Shown piece by piece: positions 32,568 to 41,328 of a stretch of 57,457 nt of DNA (its first letter is position 1; every line of letters begins with the position of its first letter). Origin of the DNA: Aeriscardovia sp. Lineage in GTDB: Bacteria; Actinomycetota; Actinomycetes; Actinomycetales; Bifidobacteriaceae. The translations under genes were made by a program, and so were the position numbers. The stretch covers positions 1 to 57,457 of the forward strand of contig JAGBQH010000002.1 in NCBI GenBank assembly GCA_017632945.1, given 5' to 3'. The notes under the pieces are model-generated. The model was not told the origin of the DNA and made no database searches. It saw only the letters and a list, made by a program, of their open reading frames with translations.

Positions 32568-33834
32568 GATCTTTTTCGGCCTGCCGGACGGCCTCCATTC
32601 CCCCCGTTACAAGCACGCATCCCCCATCCTGGCCGAGGGCCGTTTCCCTCCCTTTCTTGAGGGCGGAGGAAAAATCAGGAACGCACAGGAGGCGAGAAGA
32701 GTCAAAATACTGCCCTGCCGAAGAAAAAACAGCTTCCGCCCCCGCTTTTCCTCCCCAAATCTGAGTCACGATTAAAAGATCGCATCTCCCTTCCAAAACT
32801 TTCAAAGAGGCGGGGTCAAAACCTTTTCCCGCGGCCAGCACGACCACCAGCGAAGAAGGATGGAAGGTTTCTTCCAAGGCCGAGAGGCACAGATCCGTTT
32901 TAAACGGGGAAGCGGCAGAAGATGAGAGAGTCAAAGGATCGGACTTTTCCACTTTCAAGCTTCCTGGAACTTTGACCGTGGAAAAAGCCTCCGAGACCAA
33001 ATCCTCTTCCAGCTTTCCCTCGCTTAAGAGCCTCTCTGCAGTAGAGAGGGAGAGGAGAGAAAGATGCGCCTCAAACTCGCCAAAAAGCTTTATGGGCACC
33101 TGGGGGTAAAGGCCTCTGGGGGTAGTAAGATCTGCCACTTGCCCCCCCACGGCCAAAAGGTCGTTAGACACTTTTAGCTCCTCTCCGTCCACCAAAAGGC
33201 AGGCTCCCGCTTCCTCCGCCACTTCCCTGAGGCTTTCCATCTCTTCTTCCCTTTGAAGGAGGGAAACTATGAAGGGGGAGGAGCTCGCAAGATCTGTGGG
33301 AAGCGGGGAAGAAGGGTCGGAGGTGAGTATCAGCCCCGAGGGGTCCAGGGATTTAAAAATTTCTTCAAACCCCTCTTTTGGCACTTCAAACATGGCCACA
33401 TCCACCGGCTCGTCTGAAAATTCCAGGGCCGAAAGGCAGAGCAGCACTTCCATCGGCCCCATCTTTCCAAGCCCTTCCTTTTCAAACTTCTTTTCGGCAA
33501 GGGAAAGAAAATTTGTAAGCTCCCCGTAGAGATCGGAAATCCTCTTCGAGGAGGGGCTTTTCCCCCGCACTTTGATGGCGCTCTTAAGATCTTTGGCGCC
33601 GGAGCAAAAAACGCCTGCCCCCACCCCGTAAGTTTGCAAAAGCGAATCTAAAAGGGAACGCGAGCTTTCTTTTCCCTCCCCCCACAGAAGAATGGGGGCA
33701 AAAAGGGATTGGGGGGATCCCAAAAGTTCGAGGGCCTCCTTCATCCTTAAGGGGGCCATCTCTTCTTTTTCACTCTTTTTCGACCAAATTTCCCCCCATA
33801 TTTCGCCTTCGCTTTTTTCCTCTCTTTTTGTCAT
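32560..33834 (-). CDS. FolC-like Mur-ligase-fold protein with degenerate P-loop
   Basis: About 424 aa. The overall order resembles folylpolyglutamate/dihydrofolate synthase: GPMEVLLCLSALEFSDEPVD (FolC EVLT... region), PIKLFGEFEAHLSLLSLSTA (LxGxHQxxNAAxA region) and a C-terminal Rossmann end VVVLAAGKGFDP. The ATP loop that should read GTNGKGST appears as WGEGKESS near residue 50, and the LEVGLGGRLDATN motif is lost (AMFEVPKEGFEE). The frame is long and uninterrupted with a strong GGAGGG before ATG 33834, so it is expressed in principle. It is probably a FolC paralogue with changed or lost catalysis. Confidence 0.6.
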   Translation of the reverse strand: MTKREEKSEGEIWGEIWSKKSEKEEMAPLRMKEALELLGSPQSLFAPILLWGEGKESSRSLLDSLLQTYGVGAGVFCSGAKDLKSAIKVRGKSPSSKRISDLYGELTNFLSLAEKKFEKEGLGKMGPMEVLLCLSALEFSDEPVDVAMFEVPKEGFEEIFKSLDPSGLILTSDPSSPLPTDLASSSPFIVSLLQREEEMESLREVAEEAGACLLVDGEELKVSNDLLAVGGQVADLTTPRGLYPQVPIKLFGEFEAHLSLLSLSTAERLLSEGKLEEDLVSEAFSTVKVPGSLKVEKSDPLTLSSSAASPFKTDLCLSALEETFHPSSLVVVLAAGKGFDPASLKVLEGRCDLLIVTQIWGGKAGAEAVFSSAGQYFDSSRLLCVPDFSSALKKGRETALGQDGGCVLVTGGMEAVRQAEKDLS

Positions 33835-33890
33835 TTTCCCTCCGAGCACTCTGTTTTTACTGGGCTATCATAAACTGAGAAGGTGAAACA

Positions 33891-34670
33891 GTGCGGTATA
33901 TGAAATATTTGTCAGCCCTGCTTTTGGGCCCACTCCTCATCCTCCCCTTCATGGCCGGATGCGGAAACACTCCAAGCCAGGAAAGCGCTTCTCAGGCCTT
34001 TTCTTCTCCATCTGTCTGGTTCGTATCCACCTACCCTGCGGGTTCCAAGGTGTCTATCTCCCAGATCCTCTACTTTTCATCCGGAAGTGTCACTGCCTAT
34101 AACACCACCTCCGGCTTTACTTATGCCCAGATTTTCGGGAAAAGCAAGGAAGAGATCCTTCAGGATGCCTTGAACATGGACAAGGCCCAGTTTGAACAAA
34201 GCGTTAAAAGCGACGTAGCTTCCTTTAACCAGATAATTTCCACCCAAAAAGCCGTAGAAAGCGGGGCTCAAACCGCCATGGCTTCCTCTTCGGCCCAGGG
34301 TAACGCAGCCGCCAGGCAAAGCCAGATACAAAACGCCCAGAGCGCGATAGAAGCGGCGCAAAAGAGCATAGAAAACGTACAAAACGCCGCTTTCAAAGCT
34401 CCCTCCCCCGTCCCCTACACCCTTTCCGGATCCACTCTCTCTTTTTCCGCCCCTGAAGCGTCGGGAGGGCAGACGCCTTCCTGCTCCCAGCAGCAACTTT
34501 CCTGCTCTGCAGTGCTAGAAAGCCCGTATAAAACAGAGAATTTTTCTTTTGACCTCTCCCCTTCCTTCGTAGTCAAAGCCGGGGGCGAACCCTTCTCAGG
34601 CTTTAGGGTGGGAACGGGATCTTCTGCCACTTACCTTCAAACTCAGTCAAATAACCGCTACAGCTTCTGA
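33891..34670 (+). CDS. Secreted lipoprotein, function unknown
   Basis: 259 aa. The signal peptide LLLGPLLILPFMAGC ends at a lipobox with Cys24, so the protein should be lipid-anchored outside the membrane. The mature part is rich in Ser, Ala and Gln, with a helical Gln/Ala-rich middle (around residues 100-170), and the C-terminal third looks beta-rich. GTG 33891 follows an AAGGTG; ATG 33900 is the alternative. The NUDIX/RNase HI gene starts 9 nt after its stop. No family recognised. Confidence 0.75.
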   Translation: MRYMKYLSALLLGPLLILPFMAGCGNTPSQESASQAFSSPSVWFVSTYPAGSKVSISQILYFSSGSVTAYNTTSGFTYAQIFGKSKEEILQDALNMDKAQFEQSVKSDVASFNQIISTQKAVESGAQTAMASSSAQGNAAARQSQIQNAQSAIEAAQKSIENVQNAAFKAPSPVPYTLSGSTLSFSAPEASGGQTPSCSQQQLSCSAVLESPYKTENFSFDLSPSFVVKAGGEPFSGFRVGTGSSATYLQTQSNNRYSF

Positions 34671-34679
34671 AAGGAAGAG

Positions 34680-35723
34680 ATGACTCCCGACTACATACTG
34701 AACCTGAGAGAAAAAGTGGGAAAAGAAAGGCTTTGGATCAGCGCAGTAGAAGGCATGGTGGAAAACGAAGAAGGAAAGATTCTTCTTGCAAAGAGAAAAG
34801 ACGACGGGCTCTGGTGCATGGTGGCGGGGATAATAGAGCCCGGAGAGCAGCCTGCAGATGCCATAAAAAGGGAGGTTAAAGAAGAGACGGGGGTAGAGTG
34901 TGATCCCGTCTTCATAGCCAACGTACAATCCATGGACGAGCCTAAAGTATACCCAAACGGAGACGAGATCCTCGCCCTAAACATCCTTTTTTACTGCTCG
35001 GCCCCCGCTGGGCAGACCCCGGGCTGCCCAGACGGGGAAAATGAAAGCTCGGGCTGGTTCAATCCCACCCGCCTTCCCTCCCCAATTTCTTTAAGAACTG
35101 AAAAGGCCGTTTCCTGCCTCACGGGCGCCAGGCCCTCCCCTGCCTCCTTCCTTTACGGGGGAAAAATGGCGTGGGAAAGACAGAAAAGCGTTGCTTTGCC
35201 TCCTTCGAAGGCCCCTTCTCATGAGGCTTCCCTCTCACTCCGCAAAGTCTCCACGGACGGCTCCGCCCTCTCCAACCCTAGAGGGGCCATGGGCTGGGCA
35301 TGGGTGGACCATGAGACGGGGGAGAAAGAAAGCGGAGGGTGCAGGCAGGGGACAAACCAGGTAGGGGAGCTAACCGCCGTCTTGATGGCCCTTCGCCGCT
35401 TTAAAGAGGGAGACCTTCTCATAGAAACCGACTCCCGCTACGCCATAGGCTGCAGCCGAGATTGGGTGAAAGCATGGAAAAGGCGGGGCTGGAAAAAGAA
35501 CGACGGATCTGAAATAAAAAACCTTCCCCTCATTCAGGCGATAGACAAAGAAATTTCCCAAAGGCGTGGTAGCGTTGAGTTTGCATGGGTCAAAGGACAT
35601 GCCGGCGACGCTTTCAACGAGATAGCCGACTCTTTGGCCTCGGGCTATGCCAAAGACGTGGCGAAGGGGGCCAGGGAGGACCGGCTCCCTGAAGAATCTA
35701 AAAGTTCTTTAAGAGGAATTTGA
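34680..35723 (+). CDS. NUDIX hydrolase - ribonuclease HI fusion
   Basis: 347 aa with two complete catalytic domains. Residues 15-150 are NUDIX: the box runs Gly50 to Val72, with Glu56, REVKEETG at 64-71 and the hydrophobic positions in place. Residues 185-325 are RNase HI: Asp193 (STDGSA), Glu230 (NQVGELTAV), Asp251 (ETDSRYAIGC), His307 (VKGHAG) and Asp317 form the DEDD centre. A 35-residue Pro/Ser-rich linker separates them. RNase HI cuts RNA in RNA:DNA hybrids; NUDIX enzymes hydrolyse nucleoside diphosphate derivatives such as oxidised dNTPs. The frame is continuous, so this is a true fusion. It lies between the lipoprotein and rpiA genes (9 and 1 nt gaps). Confidence 0.9.
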   Translation: MTPDYILNLREKVGKERLWISAVEGMVENEEGKILLAKRKDDGLWCMVAGIIEPGEQPADAIKREVKEETGVECDPVFIANVQSMDEPKVYPNGDEILALNILFYCSAPAGQTPGCPDGENESSGWFNPTRLPSPISLRTEKAVSCLTGARPSPASFLYGGKMAWERQKSVALPPSKAPSHEASLSLRKVSTDGSALSNPRGAMGWAWVDHETGEKESGGCRQGTNQVGELTAVLMALRRFKEGDLLIETDSRYAIGCSRDWVKAWKRRGWKKNDGSEIKNLPLIQAIDKEISQRRGSVEFAWVKGHAGDAFNEIADSLASGYAKDVAKGAREDRLPEESKSSLRGI

Positions 35724-35724
35724 A

Positions 35725-36396
35725 ATGGATATTTCTCAGCTCAAAAAAGAGGCGGGGGTAAAAGCCTGCCAAATGGTGGAAAACGGCATGACTTTGGGAG
35801 TGGGTACGGGATCTACCGTGGCCTACTTCATAGAAGAGCTGGGTCGAAGGCATAGGGAAGAAGGCCTTGAAGCCCACTGCGTCCCCACTTCCATCCGCTC
35901 TGCCCAGGCTTTGAAAAAATGCGGAATGGAAGTGTGTGATATAGACAAAGTAGGGAGAATCGACCTCACGGTGGACGGGGCCGATGCGGTAGATCCCAAG
36001 CTTAACGGGCTTAAAGGCCTGGGAGGGGCCCTCCTTTGGGAAAAAATTGTGGCCGAAAATTCGGATCACTACGTCTGGATAGTAGATGAGAGCAAGCTTG
36101 TAGACACCCTCCGCGGGAAAGTGTGCCTGGAAGTCGTGAAATTCGGTTCCGGCAAGCTCTTAAAGCAACTGGAAGAGTGCGGCCTCAACCCCTCCTTTAA
36201 GGAAGGTGAAAACGGCCCTGCCCTCACCGACAGCTCCAACTACCTAATAGAACTGGATGTGGGAGAAATAAAAGACCCTGCCTTCTTGGCAAATGACTTA
36301 AAGCAGAGGACCGGAGTCATAGAGCACGGGATGTTTCTGGGGATGGTAAACGAAGTAATAGTGGCGACGCAAAGCGGAATCAAAATTATGAAATAA
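35725..36396 (+). CDS. rpiA: Ribose-5-phosphate isomerase A
   Basis: 223 aa. MTLGVGTGSTVAYFIEEL, DLTVDGADAVDP and LKGLGGALLWEKIVA are the family motifs. It interconverts ribose-5-phosphate and ribulose-5-phosphate, important to the F6PPK and pentose phosphate routes. It begins 1 nt after the NUDIX/RNase HI stop and so is almost certainly co-translated with it. Confidence 0.95.
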   Translation: MDISQLKKEAGVKACQMVENGMTLGVGTGSTVAYFIEELGRRHREEGLEAHCVPTSIRSAQALKKCGMEVCDIDKVGRIDLTVDGADAVDPKLNGLKGLGGALLWEKIVAENSDHYVWIVDESKLVDTLRGKVCLEVVKFGSGKLLKQLEECGLNPSFKEGENGPALTDSSNYLIELDVGEIKDPAFLANDLKQRTGVIEHGMFLGMVNEVIVATQSGIKIMK

Positions 36397-36424
36397 AAAA
36401 AGCCATCGCTCTAAACAGATGGCT
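36394..36424 (-). terminator. Intrinsic terminator of the bS22 gene
   Basis: On the minus strand AGCCATC / GATGGCT form a 7-bp stem with a 10-nt loop, followed by seven T residues. It lies directly behind the bS22 stop and touches the rpiA stop from the other side. Confidence 0.75.
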
Positions 36425-36429
36425 AAAAC

Positions 36430-36519
36430 CTACTTGCGCTGATGCCTGGTCTTTCTCAGCATCTTGCGGTGCTTCTTCTTGCTCATTCTCTTGCGGCGCT
36501 TCTTTATAACCGATCCCAT
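36430..36519 (-). CDS. Ribosomal protein bS22 (29 aa)
   Basis: ATG start with AAGGAGG 8 nt upstream. The product starts [19 protein letters not shown] and ends RHQRK, matching the actinobacterial 30S protein bS22 (AURKAIP1/COX24 domain) seen in mycobacterial ribosomes. It is shorter than the 33-residue mycobacterial form at the C-terminus. Easily missed for its length. Confidence 0.93.
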   Translation of the reverse strand: MGSVIKKRRKRMSKKKHRKMLRKTRHQRK

Positions 36520-36572
36520 TTCTGCCTCCTTACAAAGAAAATAAACGATGTAATGCTAATCCTAGCATAAGA

Positions 36573-37184
36573 CTAAAACGGGAAAGACTGCCAGAAGGTC
36601 TGGGCGCTGGTGCCAGGCCCCTGAGCCTCAAAGATGCAGGTGGAATTTTGCCAGAGCGCAGTGGACTGGGAGGGTTTATCCTGCTTTTTCACTTCAAAAC
36701 TCCCCGTCTGCTGCCCTGAAACGGTGACTTTTCCCGAAGAAAGGGAAGTGCCCTGAAGGGAGGAGGCAAGGGAAGCGTACTCTCCTGCGGCATTTCCCGC
36801 CAAAGGCCACTGGGCGGCTAAGAGCGTGATATCGCTCTTGCCGTTGTCATAGGTCACCACCCACTCTTCTATGGGATAGCTTTTCTGCCACGTCGTTGCC
36901 GCCTTTACCGATACCCTGGCATAAGATCCCACATAATTTGGCATGGCCTGTTCCAGCTTTGTAGCGCCTTGTGGAAGGGGTACGTACTTTACAGTTCTTG
37001 CAGGCTGGCTTTGGGTGGTTTGGGTCTGAGAAGAGGGGGCAGGAGCGCTCTCTTTTTTTCTGTGAGCCCATCCGGGCCAAATGAAGGCTGAAATCAATAC
37101 CAGGATGGCGGCCACTACCACCACTATCACGATCCTGGCTCCCATGTGCTCCCTGGGATCGGGCTTGTCTTGACCGGTACTCAT
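36573..37184 (-). CDS. Membrane-anchored extracytoplasmic protein, function unknown
   Basis: 203 aa. A short polar N-terminus, one membrane helix (IVIVVVVAAILVLISAFIW, about residues 18-37), a Ser/Gln/Thr-rich linker and a C-terminal globular domain of about 130 residues with several Trp residues and one Cys. N-in topology puts the domain outside. No family recognised. It diverges from radA. Confidence 0.7.
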   Translation of the reverse strand: MSTGQDKPDPREHMGARIVIVVVVAAILVLISAFIWPGWAHRKKESAPAPSSQTQTTQSQPARTVKYVPLPQGATKLEQAMPNYVGSYARVSVKAATTWQKSYPIEEWVVTYDNGKSDITLLAAQWPLAGNAAGEYASLASSLQGTSLSSGKVTVSGQQTGSFEVKKQDKPSQSTALWQNSTCIFEAQGPGTSAQTFWQSFPF

Positions 37185-37318
37185 ATTCTTTTGGGACAGG
37201 CCTTTCTGCCCAGCCTTAAAAAGTTCACGGCTCCCTTTCCGATTGCCAACTGCGCCCTCGGGCTTATAATGACTTTTCCCATTCTAATAAGGGAAGTTGA
37301 AATCCATCAGGGAGGCAA

Positions 37319-38647
37319 ATGAAAAAATGGGTGTGCACCCAATGCGGGTGGCAAAGCACAAAGTGGTACGGCAGGTGCCCTGAATGCGGGAACTGGGAAC
37401 TTGAAGAAATAGAAGAAAAGCCCGAGAGAAAGGGGGAAGAGGGGCAAGCCGGCAAAATTTACCCTTCCCCCGATTTATCTGCCAAAGAAGAAAAAAGGAT
37501 TCCCACGGGATTTGGTGAGTTAGACAGAGTTTTGGGAGGAGGAATTGTCCCCGGCTCCGTCATTCTCCTGGCGGGAGAGCCCGGAATCGGAAAATCAACC
37601 TTGCTCCTGCAGTCATGCGCCAAGATCGCAGAAGAGGGGGAAAAAGTCCTCTATATTTCGGCAGAGGAATCCTACCCGCAGCTGGCGGGAAGGATGAAAA
37701 GGGTGGGGGCTTTTAATCCCAACCTCTTTGCGGCCTACACAAGAGAAATTGATGAAGCGCTGGCGGATGCAGAAAAGCTGCGCCCCAGCCTCGTTGTTTT
37801 TGATTCCATCCAGGCCCTTTCAGCTCCCGGGGGAGGGGGATCGGCCTCACAGATAAGGGAGGCGAGCTCAAAAATAATTGAATTTTCCAAAGCGAGCGGG
37901 TGCGCCTCAGTGATAGTGGGGCATGTCACAAAAGACGGCTCCATTGCAGGGCCCAGAACCATGGAGCACCTGGTGGATGTAGTGTGCCAATTTGAGGGGG
38001 AAAACAATACCCCTTTGAGGATAATAAGGTCTGTAAAAAACAGGTTCGGCTCTACCGACGAAATAGGGTGCTTTGAAATAAAGGAAAAAGGAGTAGAGGA
38101 GGTGAAAGATCCCTACGGCCTCTTTGTAGTAAAGGGGGAAGGCGCGGCTGCAGGAAGGTGCGTCACCATGGCCATGGAAGGAAGAAGGTTTTTCCCCTTG
38201 GAAATTGAGGCTCTATGCGCCCCTAAAATGAGGGGGGAGGGAGGACAGAGATCGGTTACGGTAAACGGCTTGGAGTACAACAGGGTGGCAATGATCGCAG
38301 CGGCGCTCCAGCAGCACTCCAAAATCTACCTGTCGGGCAGAGACCTTTACCTTTCAACCATCGCCGGAGCTAAAACCAAAGAGCCCGGAGCGGACTTGGC
38401 AATAGCCCTGGCCATGGCTTCATCCTTTACAAATTTGCCCCTTCCAGGGATGGCGGCGATCGGGGAAGTGTCTTTAACAGGCCAGATAAGGCCGGTGGCA
38501 ATGATGGATCAAAGGATAGAGACGGCCGAAAGACTTGGATTCAAAACGGCCGTTGTCCCGGCCTCTCAAAAGGATCTGAAAGAAAAGGGGAAAATATCTC
38601 TTTTTAGAGTCGATAATTTAAACGACATACTCCAGATTTTAAGGTGA
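37319..38647 (+). CDS. radA: DNA repair protein RadA
   Basis: 442 aa. N-terminal zinc finger CTQCGW..CPECGNW, RecA-like core with Walker A GEPGIGKSTLL, the RadA-specific KNRFG motif (VKNRFGSTDE), and a Lon-like C-terminal domain (AIALAMASSFTNLPLP). It promotes branch migration of recombination intermediates. It shares a 4-nt junction with trmL's alternative GTG start, forming a radA-trmL-89aa unit. Confidence 0.96.
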   Translation: MKKWVCTQCGWQSTKWYGRCPECGNWELEEIEEKPERKGEEGQAGKIYPSPDLSAKEEKRIPTGFGELDRVLGGGIVPGSVILLAGEPGIGKSTLLLQSCAKIAEEGEKVLYISAEESYPQLAGRMKRVGAFNPNLFAAYTREIDEALADAEKLRPSLVVFDSIQALSAPGGGGSASQIREASSKIIEFSKASGCASVIVGHVTKDGSIAGPRTMEHLVDVVCQFEGENNTPLRIIRSVKNRFGSTDEIGCFEIKEKGVEEVKDPYGLFVVKGEGAAAGRCVTMAMEGRRFFPLEIEALCAPKMRGEGGQRSVTVNGLEYNRVAMIAAALQQHSKIYLSGRDLYLSTIAGAKTKEPGADLAIALAMASSFTNLPLPGMAAIGEVSLTGQIRPVAMMDQRIETAERLGFKTAVVPASQKDLKEKGKISLFRVDNLNDILQILR

Positions 38648-38655
38648 GGCGGCAG

Positions 38656-39270
38656 ATGGAAGAAAAGCCCAATACGTTTGAATACGGGTATAGAAGAAAA
38701 GACTATGGACCGGACGAACTTATAACAGACGAGCATGGAAACCCTATAAGCCTAAAAGACGCTCTTCCCACAAAAGAAGAGATTAAAGCCTATAAAACGC
38801 AGATCCCCCAGATTTGCTTCTACTCTCCAAGAATTCCAGGCAATACCGGGTCAGCCATAAGGCTGTGTGCGGTGACAGGAACGCTTTTGCACCTTATAGA
38901 GCCTTTAGGGTTTAATTTGAAGGATACCAAGCTTCGAAGGGCCGGCCTGGATTACCACGATATGACTCACGTCATCATCCATCCTTCTTTTGAAGAGATG
39001 GCTTCTTTTTGCAAGGGGAGGATCATCGCCTTCACGGCTTCGGCCACCAAGTTTTACACCGATATTTCTTACAGGCCTACAGACATCCTCCTCTTCGGAC
39101 CAGAGCCCGGAGACATTCCCGACCCCATGGAAATAATGAACTCACCCAGAGTGGAAGAAAGGGTGAAAATCCCGATGCTGCCTTCCAGAAGGAGCCTGAA
39201 CCTGGCCAGCTGCGCGGCTTTGGCGGTGTATGAAGCGTGGAGGCAGAAAGGGTTTGAAGGCGGAAAATGA
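38656..39270 (+). CDS. trmL: tRNA (cytidine/uridine-34 2'-O)-methyltransferase TrmL-like (SPOUT)
   Basis: About 204 aa. The SPOUT knot is visible in ICFYSPRIPGNTGSAIRLCA, LIEPLGF and the C-terminal SRRSLNLASCAALAVYEAW. TrmL methylates the wobble ribose of some tRNAs. About 45 N-terminal residues (EYGYRRKDYGPDELITDEHG onward) precede the usual start of the family. ATG 38656 is chosen; GTG 38644 overlaps the radA stop. It overlaps the next gene by 4 nt. Confidence 0.88.
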   Translation: MEEKPNTFEYGYRRKDYGPDELITDEHGNPISLKDALPTKEEIKAYKTQIPQICFYSPRIPGNTGSAIRLCAVTGTLLHLIEPLGFNLKDTKLRRAGLDYHDMTHVIIHPSFEEMASFCKGRIIAFTASATKFYTDISYRPTDILLFGPEPGDIPDPMEIMNSPRVEERVKIPMLPSRRSLNLASCAALAVYEAWRQKGFEGGK

Positions 39271-39536
39271 AAGACGACAAGGAGGATCTTGCCTCTGCGG
39301 CCAAGGCCTTGGCGGATATGGGAAGCGAAGTTATAACGGAAATTTTAAGCCTGGGCCTTCAGGCGAAAAGGGCCAGGGAAAAAGAGAGCAAAAAGGGCTC
39401 TCACTTCCACCAGATCTCCTTGCCGGATCCCCTCTGGTCTTTCATCCAAAAAGAGGCCAAAGCTCAAGGCTCGACCCCTTCCGACTGGCTGATTGATGCG
39501 GCCTATTCTTATATATTCAAATCTTCAGAAGATTAA
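39267..39536 (+). CDS. Small hypothetical protein, possibly ribbon-helix-helix-like
   Basis: 89 aa. An N-terminal helix rich in Ala and Glu is followed by ISLPDPLWSFIQKEAKAQGS and TPSDWLIDAAYSYI, which resembles the strand-helix-helix of CopG/Arc-type proteins. Function not established. The ATGA overlap with trmL supports translation. Its stop overlaps the convergent permease gene by 4 nt. Confidence 0.6.
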   Translation: MKDDKEDLASAAKALADMGSEVITEILSLGLQAKRAREKESKKGSHFHQISLPDPLWSFIQKEAKAQGSTPSDWLIDAAYSYIFKSSED

Positions 39537-41146
39537 TAGCCTGAATTTTTGTATTCGTCGGAACGGGTGATCACATGCTCTTCCCCGTTCTCGTCTTTTA
39601 CGTATTGGACTAGATGACCGTCTACGATCTTAACTCCCTCCTTGCGCCTCGCGGCATCAACCGCCTCCTGCATTATCGAAGGAACCTTCCTCCACATAAG
39701 CCTAAAGTGCATGACTTTGAGCTGCTCGGGGTCGGCACCCCTCAGGTAATGCCTTCTAAAGGATGGGATGAGCACGGCCACAATCATTATCAGAAGGAAT
39801 GAATAGGTGAGGATTAAGACAAATGAAGTGCCCTGAGAAGCGGGAAGGGCTGTTGTGGGGATAAAGGAAACTATGAAAGCGAAAATAGAGCAGAGAAAGC
39901 CGCACGCTCCCACTATCGTCTTTCCTACTATCCCGCCCGGAACGTTGTAACTTCTTGGCAGGTCTTTGTACCTGAAGATGAGCTTAAAGTAGGAAAGGTA
40001 CATCAGCACGTAACACACAAGGTAGACCAGGGAAGTCAAAGTGGTGGCTATAAGGAAGGACATGTTTCCGCTGCTGGCGTCAAATGTAAGCACTGCAGCC
40101 CACAGCAGGGTGCACAAAAACTGTACGAAAAGCATATGGGTGGCAACGCCGTAACGATTTTCGTGGTTTATCCACTTGGGCATGAGGCCGTACTTGGCGC
40201 TGTCTTCAAGGCCCTTGGAGGGGCCTACGACCCAAGATCCTATCTCTGCCACAATCCCAAGGGCCATAAGCACGCTAAATACGCCTGCAATCCAGGTGAG
40301 GTGCGGATTGAAATGCCCTATAAGGGCGTACAGGGCCTGGTACATTCCCGCGTCCATTGACAAAACTTTGGGGGAGACCGCCACAGCCACGCTCATTCCG
40401 CCCAAAGAATCCATTACTATGGCCACTACAAACATCATGAACATCGTGAGGGGGTAATTCCTGCTGGGATTTTCCACTTCGTCTATGTGGGTTCCACTGG
40501 CCTCGATTCCGGCGTACATCAAGATGAAGGTGGCAAAAATCGTCAGAGTGCCGAGCTGGCGGAAGTCAGGGAAGAAGGTGTGGGGGGAAACTTCTATATA
40601 GAGGTGGTTACCCTGGCCCATGTAAACGAGGGCAAGAATGAAAAGAAGAAAGCCCGGAATAAACACTCCGAGGAAAAATCCGATTTTAGCAATTCGGGCT
40701 GTCTGCTTAGTGCCGTGGAGCTGGAGGAGGTTGACTACTCCGAAAAGAATTATGACGCAGAAAAACTTGCATGTCGGATTGTTGTTGATAATGCCCCATC
40801 CGAACGTATCTGCAAACATGCCAATGACGAAGTAGCACATCGTGACGTAGCCTATTGTTACCTCAAACCACTGGCAAAAGAGCGCAATATATCCAAGTCT
40901 TTCAGAGTGGAGGGCATTTCCTACCCATCCAAATACTCCGCCTTCGCTCCATCCCTCTACGGAAGCCATTTCTGCAGAGATAAGGGCCGTGGGAAGGAAC
41001 CAGAAAACGCCGCCCAAAATGGCAAAGAATACGCAAGCAAAGCCGGCTGTAGCCAGGCTTGGGAACTCATAGACGGTCATAACCATGGAGGCCGTCATGG
41101 AGAAGAAACCGAAAAGCGTCAGCTTTTTCTTCAGTTGAGCATTCAT
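39533..41146 (-). CDS. APC-superfamily amino acid transporter (glutamate:GABA antiporter-like)
   Basis: 537 aa with about twelve membrane helices. SMTASMVMTVYEFPSLATAG is the helix 1 region and MYAGIEASGTHIDEVENPSR is helix 6 with the following loop, close to the GadC/YjeM-type branch. The last 75 residues are a hydrophilic tail (MQEAVDAARRKEGVKIVDGH). It should exchange or import amino acids; the substrate is not determined by sequence alone, and no decarboxylase is nearby. Confidence 0.87.
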   Translation of the reverse strand: MNAQLKKKLTLFGFFSMTASMVMTVYEFPSLATAGFACVFFAILGGVFWFLPTALISAEMASVEGWSEGGVFGWVGNALHSERLGYIALFCQWFEVTIGYVTMCYFVIGMFADTFGWGIINNNPTCKFFCVIILFGVVNLLQLHGTKQTARIAKIGFFLGVFIPGFLLFILALVYMGQGNHLYIEVSPHTFFPDFRQLGTLTIFATFILMYAGIEASGTHIDEVENPSRNYPLTMFMMFVVAIVMDSLGGMSVAVAVSPKVLSMDAGMYQALYALIGHFNPHLTWIAGVFSVLMALGIVAEIGSWVVGPSKGLEDSAKYGLMPKWINHENRYGVATHMLFVQFLCTLLWAAVLTFDASSGNMSFLIATTLTSLVYLVCYVLMYLSYFKLIFRYKDLPRSYNVPGGIVGKTIVGACGFLCSIFAFIVSFIPTTALPASQGTSFVLILTYSFLLIMIVAVLIPSFRRHYLRGADPEQLKVMHFRLMWRKVPSIMQEAVDAARRKEGVKIVDGHLVQYVKDENGEEHVITRSDEYKNSGY

Positions 41147-41328
41147 TAACCTAAATTTTCCTTATATCGTTAGACTGAGCATCCGGCGCCAAGGGCCGCC
41201 TCTTACCTTGTTAAAGGTAACAAATTACACATGATATGTATTTTTTATTTTTTTTCAATACTCTGTTTTTGCATGTCGATTCTTATAAATGTGAGAGCTG
41301 TTAGGAGTGTGAACGTAAAATAAACCGT

